Of a stretch of 56,141 nucleotides of DNA, positions 17,719-25,973 are shown one piece after another (positions within the stretch are counted from its first letter, which is position 1; every line of letters starts with the position of its first letter). The stretch spans positions 1 through 56,141 of the forward strand of contig JARSSH010000055.1 in NCBI GenBank assembly GCA_029624815.1, written 5' to 3'. This DNA is from Candidatus Competibacter sp. Its GTDB lineage: Bacteria > Pseudomonadota > Gammaproteobacteria > Competibacterales > Competibacteraceae. The notes beneath the pieces were generated by a model that was not told where the DNA came from, did not search any database, and saw nothing but the letters and a program-made list of their open reading frames with translations. The translations under genes were made by a program, and so were the position numbers.

Positions 17719-19728
17719 ATGCGGTGGATCTGGAAAAACCGATCAGAACGGGCCAAGCCGTCGGAAGAGCCGCTGAGCCCGCTGGCGCTGACCTGGCTGC
17801 TGGCGGCGCTGGTGCTGGCCGCGATGCCGCATGTCGCCGAGCTGCCGGTTTGGCTAAGCGTTCTGTTCGCCGCCGGGGCCGGTTGGCGCGGATTCATCGC
17901 CTTGCGCGGCCAATCGTTGCCGCCGCGCTGGTTGCTGCTGGCGCTGGCGTTACTGGCCGGCGCCGGGGTGTTGATCGACTACCGAACCTTGTTCGGTCGC
18001 GATGCCGGGGTGGCGCTGATGGTCGCGATGACTGCCTGTAAATTATTGGAGACACGTGGGCTGCGCGACGGCGTGGTGTTGGTGTTTCTGGGGTATCTCC
18101 TGGTGATGAGCAACCTGCTCTACAGTCAGGAAATCCTGATGGCGCTCTATCTGTTTACGGCGGTGCTTGTCATGCTGGCGGCGCAGGTGCTGATTCACCG
18201 CCCGCACGCCGGCTTGCGGGGGCTGGCCCCGCTACGGCTGGTTGGGGGGATGGTGCTGCAAGCCATCCCGGTCATGCTGGTTCTGTTTATCCTGTTTCCA
18301 CGTATCCCCGGCCCGCTATGGGGTCTGCCCAAGGATGCCTACCAGGGTCGCACCGGTCTGTCCGATGAGATGATGCCCGGCACGGTCAGCGAGCTGGTTC
18401 GGTCCGATGCCGTGGCGTTTCGGGCGCGATTCGCCGGCGTCGCTCCCCCGCCGAACCAGCGCTACTGGCGCGGACCGATCCTGTGGCGCTTCGACGGCCG
18501 CCGCTGGACCCGCCTCGACGAGTTGCCCGCCAACACCCCCGCGACGTTCGTGCCGGAAGGGGCGGCGGTGGACTATTCGGTCATTTTGGAGCCGAGCAAC
18601 CGGCGCTGGCTGTTCGCGTTGGACCTGCCCGCCAGCATACCGCCGCGCGCCGGGATGACCGCCTCGTTTCAATTGTTGCGCGATCAGCCGGTCAACGAGG
18701 TGTACCGCTACGAGATGCGGTCTTTTCCGAACTATCGGACCGGCGAATTGACGGCGGCGGAGTGGCAGCGGGGCTTGCAACTACCGGCGCGCGGCAATCC
18801 TCGCGCCCGGACGCTGGCGGCGCAGTGGAGCGAGCACATGACCCGTCCCGAGGATCGGATTGGCGCGGCGCTGGCGCTGTTTCGGGAACAGGCGTTTTAC
18901 TACACGCTGACGCCGCAGTTGCTGGGTATCGACAGCGTGGACGATTTCCTGTTTCGAACCCGTCAGGGCTTTTGCGAGCATTACGCCAGCGCCTTTGTCT
19001 TTCTCATGCGAGCGGCCGGCGTGCCGGCGCGGGTGGTAACCGGTTACCAGGGTGGGGAAACAAACGATCTGGGCGGGTATTTCATCGTGCGTCAGTCCGA
19101 CGCCCACGCTTGGGCCGAGGTCTGGCTGGCGGAGCGCGGTTGGGTGCGGGTCGATCCCACGGCGGCGGTGGCGCCCGGCCGGGTGCGGGAAGGGCTGTAC
19201 GCCGCCGTGGCCGATCCGGGACTGCTGCCGTTTCTGGCGCGGCGGGGCGGCGGTGGGGAGTACGAGTGGTTGCGGCAACTGGCGCTGAGCTGGGATACGC
19301 TAAACAACGGTTGGAACGAATGGGTGCTGGCCTATGGTCCCGACCGGCAGAAGGAGTTTCTATCGGGGCTCGGTTTCGGGCCGGTGGACTGGGCCGAAAT
19401 GACGGTGGCGATGACCGTGGCCCTGGGCGGGTTCGGCCTGCTGGTCGCCGGCTGGCGCTGGCGAAAACGTGGCGCCCGCGACCCGGTGACGCGGGCCTGG
19501 CAGCGGTTCTGCGCCCGGCTGGCCCGGCGCGGCCTGGCTCGTGGCCCGCACGAAGGGCCGCTGGATTTCACCGAGCGGGTGGCCGCCAGCCGGCCGGAAC
19601 TGGCCGCTCCGGTGCGGGAGATCGGCCGGCTTTACGCCATCCTACGCTATGGACCGACGGGGTCGCCGGCCGATGTGCGCCAGTTGCGGCGGCTGGTGTG
19701 GCGGTTTCGAGTCCAAACGTCCCGGTGA
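17719..19728 (+). CDS. tgpA: TgpA-type transglutaminase-like membrane protein (DUF3488)
   Basis: A 669-aa inner-membrane protein. An N-terminal block of about six helices (residues 22-205, DUF3488) precedes a periplasmic transglutaminase-fold domain and a further helix near residue 560. The Cys-His-Asp triad is visible in GFCEHYASAF, DAHAWAEVW and VRVDPTAA. It is the third member of the MoxR-DUF58-TgpA unit; in Pseudomonas TgpA is needed for growth. ATG at 17719 with GGAAGGAGATC upstream. The DUF4129-like C-terminal part is normal. Confidence 0.93.
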   Translation: MRWIWKNRSERAKPSEEPLSPLALTWLLAALVLAAMPHVAELPVWLSVLFAAGAGWRGFIALRGQSLPPRWLLLALALLAGAGVLIDYRTLFGRDAGVALMVAMTACKLLETRGLRDGVVLVFLGYLLVMSNLLYSQEILMALYLFTAVLVMLAAQVLIHRPHAGLRGLAPLRLVGGMVLQAIPVMLVLFILFPRIPGPLWGLPKDAYQGRTGLSDEMMPGTVSELVRSDAVAFRARFAGVAPPPNQRYWRGPILWRFDGRRWTRLDELPANTPATFVPEGAAVDYSVILEPSNRRWLFALDLPASIPPRAGMTASFQLLRDQPVNEVYRYEMRSFPNYRTGELTAAEWQRGLQLPARGNPRARTLAAQWSEHMTRPEDRIGAALALFREQAFYYTLTPQLLGIDSVDDFLFRTRQGFCEHYASAFVFLMRAAGVPARVVTGYQGGETNDLGGYFIVRQSDAHAWAEVWLAERGWVRVDPTAAVAPGRVREGLYAAVADPGLLPFLARRGGGGEYEWLRQLALSWDTLNNGWNEWVLAYGPDRQKEFLSGLGFGPVDWAEMTVAMTVALGGFGLLVAGWRWRKRGARDPVTRAWQRFCARLARRGLARGPHEGPLDFTERVAASRPELAAPVREIGRLYAILRYGPTGSPADVRQLRRLVWRFRVQTSR

Positions 19729-19758
19729 GCGGTCCATTGGGCAGATGATGGAGTGGGT

Positions 19759-20235
19759 TCAGTAGATCGAATCGCCTGCGTTCGGTTGCACGAACATGTC
19801 CACGGCCATGGCGCCGGAGTGCTCGAAGTGAAGCACGACAGGAAAGTGCCGCCCTTCCTTCAAAGGCTGCTTGAGACCCATCAGCATCAGATGCGATCCG
19901 CCGGGTTGCAGCCGGACTTCCCCGCCGGCGGGGATTTCGATGGCGTTCGTTTGACGCGCGATGGGGGGATGGCTCGTTTTGTCGGAGAAACGCAGTTCGA
20001 CCTTGCTGGCGATTGCCGTCGAAGCGGAAAGCAGTTTGTCGGGTTTGTCGCCGGTGTTCCGTAGCACCAGATATCCAGCACCGCTGGTGTCATGGGTGAG
20101 CGAGGGAGCAATGGACATGATCCAGGGATGAACGATTTTGATGTTGCCCAATCGATAACCGTGGCCACTGGCGGGGAGCGACCCGCCGATCAATATCAGC
20201 ATGGCCAGCAAGGAAGGTAGTCTTTTCGGGTTCAT
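19759..20235 (-). CDS. PCu(A)C-family periplasmic copper chaperone
   Basis: A 158-aa exported protein with a signal peptide (PSLLAMLILIGGSLPASGHG). The PCuAC fold motifs follow: VHPWIMSIAPSLTHDTSGAGYLVLRN, VELRFSDK and SHLMLMGLKQPLKEG. In the family, Met and His of this region bind Cu(I) for delivery to cytochrome oxidase. The usual first Met/His pair is modified here: VELRFSD stands where ELHxM is common. ATG at 20235 follows GAGGAG. It is the last gene of a five-gene copper operon. Confidence 0.88.
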   Translation of the reverse strand: MNPKRLPSLLAMLILIGGSLPASGHGYRLGNIKIVHPWIMSIAPSLTHDTSGAGYLVLRNTGDKPDKLLSASTAIASKVELRFSDKTSHPPIARQTNAIEIPAGGEVRLQPGGSHLMLMGLKQPLKEGRHFPVVLHFEHSGAMAVDMFVQPNAGDSIY

Positions 20236-20283
20236 CGGGCTCCTCTGGGGATCGATCCGCGCGATCTTGGTCAATATCTTGTT

Positions 20284-20673
20284 TCAGAGATTGCATTCGG
20301 CGGGGATAACCCGACAATTCGAGTCGGTGCGCCGGCACTCCCCAAGGGCGGCGGTCTCGGCAGCCTCGAGGCTATCTCCCTTGCCCACTCCGTATCCACT
20401 TTGCCCCAGTGCCAGCGTGCCGCATTGCCCCGGACCAAACTCCAATACTATCTGACAATCAGCGGCGGCGCAGTCCGCCAATGCGGTTTGCCGCGCTCGT
20501 CGCGGATCGGCCGCTTGCCATCGCAAGCGCCAATCCTGAGTGCTGGGGGCGTAGGCCGCGGCACCGTAGCTATTCCCTCGGTGCGCCGCGTTCGTTGCAT
20601 CCAGACTGGCACAGCCGCCGCAGATGCCGAGCACCGTCATTGGAACAAGCAATAGGCTTGGCGATGTCCTCAT
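20284..20673 (-). CDS. DUF4189-like secreted (lipo)protein
   Basis: A 129-aa protein with a hydrophobic leader ending in a Cys-containing GICGGCAS segment that may be a lipobox. The mature part has the DUF4189 pattern YGAAAYAPSTQDWRLRWQ, A.....ALADCAAADCQIV, then CGTLALG, ALGECRR and CRVIPAEC, with six or more Cys for disulfides. Function is unknown. Its start overlaps the stop of the preceding gene (ATGA) and follows GGAGGATTG, so translation is coupled. Its place inside a copper operon suggests a periplasmic accessory role. Confidence 0.75.
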   Translation of the reverse strand: MRTSPSLLLVPMTVLGICGGCASLDATNAAHRGNSYGAAAYAPSTQDWRLRWQAADPRRARQTALADCAAADCQIVLEFGPGQCGTLALGQSGYGVGKGDSLEAAETAALGECRRTDSNCRVIPAECNL

Positions 20674-20951
20674 GGTTTCAATCCTCCATGGCCGCGCCCA
20701 CCTTTGCCGTAACCACCTTCGGGCGCGGACCGAATTGCGCCCGACTTGTCGGATTTGATGACCCCGTCGCCCTTGCCGCCGCTACCGCCGCTACCGCCGC
20801 TACCGCCGCCATGATGGGCATGGGCCGCTGACAGGATGAACGAGTGGTTCCCAATCGGTAAGCCAAGACTCAAAACCAAGGCGGTGCCGACGAGAAGACA
20901 GCGTCGACCGTATCGGAGAGAGCGGAGGGGTTGCATGGTTTTTTTCGACAT
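20670..20951 (-). CDS. Small secreted Gly/His-rich protein of unknown function
   Basis: A 93-aa protein with an N-terminal export segment (RRCLLVGTALVLSLGLPIG) and a mature region AHAHHGGGSGGSGGSGGKGDG followed by a Gly/Lys tail. The Gly-Gly-Ser part is encoded by a 9-bp tandem repeat near 20777-20811. Histidines after the leader could bind metal. I do not recognise a family. The start at 20951 (or ATG 20936) is uncertain. It lies 20 bp after mbnH and overlaps the next gene by 4 nt, so it belongs to the operon. Confidence 0.6.
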   Translation of the reverse strand: MSKKTMQPLRSLRYGRRCLLVGTALVLSLGLPIGNHSFILSAAHAHHGGGSGGSGGSGGKGDGVIKSDKSGAIRSAPEGGYGKGGRGHGGLKP

Positions 20952-20971
20952 GAGAACGGTGATTTCCACGA

Positions 20972-22168
20972 TCATTGGTGGCAATGGGAATGCGCTTCGA
21001 AGTTACCGAACGGATCGGCGAAGCGTGGGTCGCACAGGAATGCCCAGTCGGTTAGGCTTTGCAGGAACGCGATGACATCCTGTTTTTCCCGCGTGGTCAG
21101 CGAGAAGCCAACGATGAGTTCGCTTTTGAATGGATTTTTCGCTCCGTCTCCGGCCAGCGGTCCTTCGGCGATCAGCCGCCCGCCGCGTGAGTAGTGATCA
21201 AGCACTTCCTCCAGGGTGGCAATGGAACCATCGTGCATGTAGGGCGCGGTTAGTTCGATGTTGCGCAAGGTGGGGGCGCGAAACCGCCCCATGTCGGCGG
21301 ATCGATGAGTGAATTCCCACAAGCCTCGGTTGCTTAGGGGGTAGTCGCCCGTGCCGTTGATGTTGTAAAGGCCGTTGTTATGGAACTCGGCTTGCGCAAG
21401 CGTTATGTTCGAATGACTGACCGCTTGGCTGAAATTGAAACCGCCGTGACAATGAAAACATTCCATGCGTTCGGAGAAGAACAATTCTTGACCGCGTCGC
21501 GCCGCCTCGCTCATGGCGTTGCGGTTGCCTTGATAGGTGGACTGATCGTAAGGCGAGTTGCCCGAGATCAGAGTTGACCCGAAGGCGGCGATGGCTTTGG
21601 CGACCCGGTCGGCGTCGAAGGGATCGGATTCGCCCGGATAGGCATCGGCGAACAGTTGTCGATACAGCGGATCGTGGCGAAAACGATCCAGGATCTCGGC
21701 TTCGCGGTCGCTCCAACCCAATTCCACCGGAAACTCGCCGAACATCGGGATCAGTGCCTGTGCGTGGAGTGTGGCGAGTCCCGGATTGGCCCAGTTAAAG
21801 GTGGCGTTGTAGACCACGTTGCTCAAACTCATGGCATTGCGCGGATGGTTCTCGCCGGTGGCGCCGATGGAAGTCGGCCGACCGTCGCTAAAAGCGCGAG
21901 CCGGTTGGTGGCAGGAGGCGCAGGCCATGGTTTGGTTGACCGACATCCGCGGGTCGTAAAACAAATGACGGCCTAGTTCGATCTTGGCGTTGGTCAGTGG
22001 GTTATCGACCGATTCCTTGGGCGTGGGGAAGCCTGGTGGCAGCGACTCGAAGTAACCCGAACTGGTGGTGGTCGACGGTGACGAGGCGTCGTCGCCGTCG
22101 TCGCCACCACAACCTCCCGCCGCCAGTGATAGCCCTAGCGCGACGGCCCAACCAAGCACTCTATTCAT
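20972..22168 (-). CDS. mbnH: MbnH/MauG-type di-heme peroxidase
   Basis: A 398-aa exported di-heme protein. Both heme c sites are visible, CASCH (C83-H87) and CFHCH (C237-H241), with later residues HRSADMGRFRAPTLRNIELTAPYMHDG typical of the cytochrome c peroxidase/MauG family. The leader ends in a lipobox-like AAGGC (Cys20). Its gene overlaps mbnP by 8 nt. In characterised pairs MbnH oxidises a Trp of MbnP to kynurenine, forming a Cu(I) site. The pairing supports MbnH rather than ordinary CcpA. Confidence 0.85.
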   Translation of the reverse strand: MNRVLGWAVALGLSLAAGGCGGDDGDDASSPSTTTSSGYFESLPPGFPTPKESVDNPLTNAKIELGRHLFYDPRMSVNQTMACASCHQPARAFSDGRPTSIGATGENHPRNAMSLSNVVYNATFNWANPGLATLHAQALIPMFGEFPVELGWSDREAEILDRFRHDPLYRQLFADAYPGESDPFDADRVAKAIAAFGSTLISGNSPYDQSTYQGNRNAMSEAARRGQELFFSERMECFHCHGGFNFSQAVSHSNITLAQAEFHNNGLYNINGTGDYPLSNRGLWEFTHRSADMGRFRAPTLRNIELTAPYMHDGSIATLEEVLDHYSRGGRLIAEGPLAGDGAKNPFKSELIVGFSLTTREKQDVIAFLQSLTDWAFLCDPRFADPFGNFEAHSHCHQ

Positions 22169-23096
22169 GGTTGCCCACGCTGAACAAGCGCTGGGGAACC
22201 GTCTTGGGATACTGTTCCGGCGTCGTGTCGGCCCCAGCGATATAGGTGAAATCCAGATTCAAACGCGGCATGATGGGGATACATTCGGGGTCGGAATTGG
22301 CCGACATGCAGCCCGAGGCGGTATCCGGGGTGTTGAACGCAACATTGGATGCCTCCAGTGCGGTCCCGATGTCCATGACGATGGTGTCCTGATCCACGTC
22401 GAATTTGTCCAGGCAGAACTCGGCGATGTTCGGATAGCCGCAAGCAGCGCTGGGGGGCGCGTTGGGATCGGAGCCAGGGCACTGGGTACTGCCCAGATGA
22501 ATGTGGAATGCCGTTGCCCGATCGACATCGCCGGGGGCTCCCATGCCGTCGATCCGAATGAATTTGCGTCCACCCCGCCAGTTCCACAGCATCCCGGAAT
22601 TGTTCAGCGGGGAGGGCGCGGTGGCGTCGTTGACATGATTGAGTTCGTAGGGAATTCCGACCTTGAAACAGATACCGGTGTAACGATCGTTGGGTATGGT
22701 TCCCGCCACGAACGCGTTGGTGGGCAGCGCACCGTTGCCGCAGTCTCGTCTCAGATCCAGCAGAGCCACATTTTGGTATTGCCAAGCGCCGTCCTGATTC
22801 AATTCCAAGGCTTGGCGAGCACCGTCGACCGTGACCAACTCCACGTTATGGACGTAGAAGCGCCAGTCGGTGACTTGATAAGTGCCGGGTTGACCGACGC
22901 CCACATTGCTGTAAGTCGCGCCGCAGCTAAAGTCCTGACCGTTTACCTTGCCCTGGAATTCGATGACGGCGCGGCGTTGGCCCGGACCATCGTCGTCGTC
23001 GCCACCGCCGCAGCCGGCCAGCAATGCCAGCGCGCCACTCAGGGCCATGACACCGCGAGTGGGAACCGAAAAACGTGGGTGGCGAGGAGGGGCCAT
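22161..23096 (-). CDS. mbnP: MbnP-family copper-binding protein
   Basis: A 311-aa lipoprotein (lipobox LAGC, Cys29) of the MbnP family. Recognisable parts are VIEFQGKVNGQDFSC, VTDWRFYVHNVELV, IPYELNHVNDATAPSPLNN, MLWNWRGGRKFIRID, AFHIHLGSTQC and a Cys-rich C-terminal half. The conserved Trp region MLWNW is a candidate for the kynurenine-forming residue. ATG at 23096 follows CAGGAGAAC; longer frames upstream look non-coding. It heads the operon mbnP-mbnH-small-DUF4189-PCuAC, 100 bp after a RegA-like box. Confidence 0.85.
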   Translation of the reverse strand: MAPPRHPRFSVPTRGVMALSGALALLAGCGGGDDDDGPGQRRAVIEFQGKVNGQDFSCGATYSNVGVGQPGTYQVTDWRFYVHNVELVTVDGARQALELNQDGAWQYQNVALLDLRRDCGNGALPTNAFVAGTIPNDRYTGICFKVGIPYELNHVNDATAPSPLNNSGMLWNWRGGRKFIRIDGMGAPGDVDRATAFHIHLGSTQCPGSDPNAPPSAACGYPNIAEFCLDKFDVDQDTIVMDIGTALEASNVAFNTPDTASGCMSANSDPECIPIMPRLNLDFTYIAGADTTPEQYPKTVPQRLFSVGNHE

Positions 23097-23195
23097 TTGA
23101 GTTCTCCTGAATTGAGCAGGTTTAGGATAGAGCCACGAAAGGAATGTCGCTTCGTGTGATCCGTTCATGCTAAATCCTTGGAGAGCGAGACGGGA

Positions 23196-23214
23196 ATGCG
23201 ACAAATTGTCGCAT
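23196..23214. promoter_or_regulatory. RegA/PrrA-type operator upstream of mbnP
   Basis: A perfect 19-bp inverted repeat, ATGCGACAAATTGTCGCAT. It contains GCGAC-N5-GTCGC, matching the RegA/RegR consensus GCGNC-N5-GNCGC. It lies 100 bp before the mbnP ATG, and regBA is the next unit but one. Confidence 0.75.
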
Positions 23215-23337
23215 CTCTCAGGAGTGGGGGAGCCGCTACAATGAAATCGTCGTGATGCCGAAGGCGAACGATGGGAAACGGCACTGTCCAGGAAGGCTAC
23301 GAAAAGCTCCGTTGACGTGGAGTCGAAAAGGCTGCGG

Positions 23338-23940
23338 CTATAAGACGCCCCCGGCGTTTTCGAACTCGGCGTATAGAGTCGCTTGCCGCGATGGATCAAT
23401 GTTCAACCCCAGTCGCAAGCTAATCTGTGACAGTGAGAAAATACCACGCACCGCTGGCTTGCGGGTTTCGGGATCGCGATCCAGCACCAGCGCGTGTTGG
23501 CGATCGACCTGTCGCAAGGTCGCGATGAGGTCGCCGACCCGGACGCGCCGGACGTCTTCCATCGACAACACGTCCAATTTTGGTCTGAGCGTCATGATGT
23601 CGGAGACTCGCAAATCCTCTCGGACTCCGCCGGCTTTGGCCAGAATCCGGTGGGATTTGTCGCCGGCGATGTCGCGACTGGTGAGTAGGCCGATGATGTT
23701 GTCATCGGCGTCGCACACCAGCAGTATGCGGATTCCACGCTTGATCATGATTTCCAAGCCCTTGTCAAGTGGGGTTGACAGTTCGACGATGAAAGCGGTG
23801 ACTTGGCTGAGATCCGTCATGACCGACAAGGCGGGATCGTCGAGGGTGACGCGCCAGGGTAGTTCTTGCTTGGGGTGAAAATACCGAGTCCCCTGTTCCA
23901 ATCGGTGCAGTGGGAGCGGTTGATAAAGGCGATGGCTCAT
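23338..23940 (-). CDS. CBS-domain pair protein
   Basis: A 200-aa cytoplasmic protein with two CBS motifs (SQVTAFIVELSTPLDKGLEIM, then IRILLVCDADDNIIGLLTSRDI; and VSDIMTLRPKLDVLSMEDV, then HALVLDRDPETRKPAVRGIFSLSQI). CBS pairs sense adenine nucleotides or similar ligands. ATG at 23940 follows TGGAGATCG. It is divergent from regB, with a RegA-like box between them. No effector domain is fused, so its partner is unknown. Confidence 0.85.
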   Translation of the reverse strand: MSHRLYQPLPLHRLEQGTRYFHPKQELPWRVTLDDPALSVMTDLSQVTAFIVELSTPLDKGLEIMIKRGIRILLVCDADDNIIGLLTSRDIAGDKSHRILAKAGGVREDLRVSDIMTLRPKLDVLSMEDVRRVRVGDLIATLRQVDRQHALVLDRDPETRKPAVRGIFSLSQISLRLGLNIDPSRQATLYAEFENAGGVL

Positions 23941-24032
23941 CGAAGCGATCTCCAGGAGAAGACACTGACGACGACCACGGTCGCTATGTCCGAGAATCGT
24001 CACATCCTACGAGATCGTCGAGCGGCATGGAA

Positions 24033-24049
24033 TGCGGCATATTGTCACA
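24033..24049. promoter_or_regulatory. Second RegA/PrrA-type operator, between CBS gene and regB
   Basis: TGCGGCATATTGTCACA fits GCGNC-N5-GNCGC with one mismatch (GTCAC). Its place in the divergent region suggests control of regB-regA and the CBS gene. Compared with the copy upstream of mbnP it is weaker. Confidence 0.55.
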
Positions 24050-24124
24050 CTCTATATTCTGCTTAAGATTGTGGAAATCCGATGATTGTCCCTTAAAACC
24101 ATTGATCGAGTCGAACCTTGCCAG

Positions 24125-25360
24125 ATGGAAGATTTACGACGTCTGTTGTTACTCCGTTTGCTGGTGATCTTGGGACCGGGCGTCATGCTGCTCTGGTTGT
24201 ATTTTGGGCTGACGCCGCCGCAACCGTTGCCGCCGTGGTCCATCGTGTCGTTCCTGGGGTTGATGGCATTGGCCTTTATTGCGTTGCGGCTGCGATCCCG
24301 GCTTTTGAAGCCGGTGGCGGCCTGGGAGTTGTTCGCCTGTTTGCAGCTCGATGTGCTGGCCTTGGCGATGCTGTTGTATTTCGGTGGTGGGGCCAGTAAT
24401 CCATTTGTTTCCATGCTGCTTTTGCCCCTGATCGTGAGCGCGGCGTTGTTGCCGGCCGTCTATGTCTGGGCAATGGCGGGCGTGACGACGGCGGTGTATA
24501 CGGCGCTGATGTTTCGTTACCTGCCCTTGCCCGGCATGCTCAGTGGTCACGGTCCCGGCTTTCACGCCCATCTGTGGGGAATGTGGCTGGTGTTCGTGAT
24601 CAGCGCCTTGCTCATCGCCGGTTTCGTGGCGCGGTTGGCGGCGACGCTGCGCAATCGGGATCGTGAAGTAGCCCGCCTGCGGGAAAAGGCGTTGCGTGAC
24701 GAGCAGATTCTGGTTCTGGGCATGTTCGGGGCCGGCGCGGCCCACGAGCTAGGTACGCCCCTGTCCACTATTGCCGTATTGGCTAGGGAACTGGAACGCG
24801 AATATGGTGAGGACTCGTCGCTGGGCGACGATTTGCGAACCCTGCGTCGACAGGTGGAAGCATGCAAATCCATTCTTGGGGATCTACTGCGCGGCGCCGA
24901 TCTATTGGCCGACCGCGATGCCGCGCAAACGCTGGACGTATTATTGGAGCGCACGCGCGACCGCTGGCAACTGCTTCGTCCCTGGGTGCCGCTGCGGGTC
25001 AACTGCGCGGGACCGCTGCCGCCACCGGCCGTGGTTTCGCCGCAGACCATCGGCCAAACCTTGATCAGTCTGCTCAACAACGCGGCCGACGCCTGTCCCG
25101 AGGGGGTGGAACTGGCGGGGCGCTGGGATCGGCGGCAGGTCGTGATCGAGATTTGCGATCGGGGACCGGGCCCTCCGTCGGAGGTGGTGAATCGTGTTGG
25201 CGAAGCATTCTTGTCCACCAAGGATGGCGGCATGGGCATCGGATTGTTGCTCGCGAACGCCGCTTTGGAGCGATTGGGAGGGCGAGTGAGCTTGTCGCGC
25301 GATCCGCAAGGAGGAACCTGTACCCGCATCGATTTACCTAACCGACTTGAGGCCGCATGA
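24125..25360 (+). CDS. regB: Redox sensor histidine kinase RegB/PrrB
   Basis: A roughly 411-aa membrane kinase with about six N-terminal helices. The ubiquinone-binding GGxxNPF motif is present as GGGASNPF (residues 87-94), and the H-box reads GAAHELGTPLSTIAV (His207). The redox-box Cys is in RRQVEACKSILGDLL (Cys247). N-box LLNNAADA and G-box GMGIGLLLANA complete the ATPase. These three marks together define RegB, which senses quinone and redox state. An in-frame TTG at 24086 is an alternative start. It overlaps regA by 4 nt. Confidence 0.95.
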   Translation: MEDLRRLLLLRLLVILGPGVMLLWLYFGLTPPQPLPPWSIVSFLGLMALAFIALRLRSRLLKPVAAWELFACLQLDVLALAMLLYFGGGASNPFVSMLLLPLIVSAALLPAVYVWAMAGVTTAVYTALMFRYLPLPGMLSGHGPGFHAHLWGMWLVFVISALLIAGFVARLAATLRNRDREVARLREKALRDEQILVLGMFGAGAAHELGTPLSTIAVLARELEREYGEDSSLGDDLRTLRRQVEACKSILGDLLRGADLLADRDAAQTLDVLLERTRDRWQLLRPWVPLRVNCAGPLPPPAVVSPQTIGQTLISLLNNAADACPEGVELAGRWDRRQVVIEICDRGPGPPSEVVNRVGEAFLSTKDGGMGIGLLLANAALERLGGRVSLSRDPQGGTCTRIDLPNRLEAA

Positions 25361-25902
25361 CGGTTTCCACCGCACCGTCCAGCCTGCTTCTGGTGGATGA
25401 CGATCCCACTTTCTGCCGGGTGCTGGGACTCGCCTTGGGTCGGCGCGGCTTCGCCGTGGCCACGGCGCACAGCGGCGCGGCGGCCTTGCGACAGGCGCGA
25501 ATCGAGCCGCCGGAATACGCCGTGCTGGATCTCAATCTGGCCGGCGATTCGGGGTTGAGTCTGATCCCCAGCCTGCTGGCGCTCGACCCCGACACGCGCA
25601 TCGTGGTGTTGACCGGCTATGCCAGCATCGCCACGGCGGTGGAGGCTATCAAGCTGGGTGCGTTAAATTATCTGGCCAAGCCCGCCGACGCGGATCAGGT
25701 GCTGGCGGCGTTTGTCACCATGGAGGGTGATCCCACCACGCCGGTCAACGTGCGCCCCTTGAGCGTAAATCGCCTGGAATGGGAACACATTCAACGAGTC
25801 CTGCGCGATAACGATGGCAACATCTCCGCTACCGCTCGGCAGTTGGGCATGCACCGTCGCACCTTGCAGCGTAAGCTGGCCAAGCGGCCAGTCCGGTTCT
25901 AG
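25357..25902 (+). CDS. regA: Redox response regulator RegA/PrrA
   Basis: A 181-aa response regulator with Asp58 as phosphoacceptor (LDLNLAGDSG), the conserved VLTGYASIATAVEAIKLGALNYLAKP stretch and a Fis-type helix-turn-helix (GNISATARQLGMHRRTLQRKL). Length and architecture match RegA/PrrA/ActR, which controls respiration, CO2 fixation and nitrogen genes. It is coupled to regB by an ATGA overlap. Two candidate RegA boxes are in this window. Confidence 0.95.
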   Translation: MTVSTAPSSLLLVDDDPTFCRVLGLALGRRGFAVATAHSGAAALRQARIEPPEYAVLDLNLAGDSGLSLIPSLLALDPDTRIVVLTGYASIATAVEAIKLGALNYLAKPADADQVLAAFVTMEGDPTTPVNVRPLSVNRLEWEHIQRVLRDNDGNISATARQLGMHRRTLQRKLAKRPVRF

Positions 25903-25973
25903 CCCATCCAAGGGGGGCACGGTTTGGTTTTTGCCTCCACCTTAAACCTCCTACCTTAACGAAGCGGCCTGTC

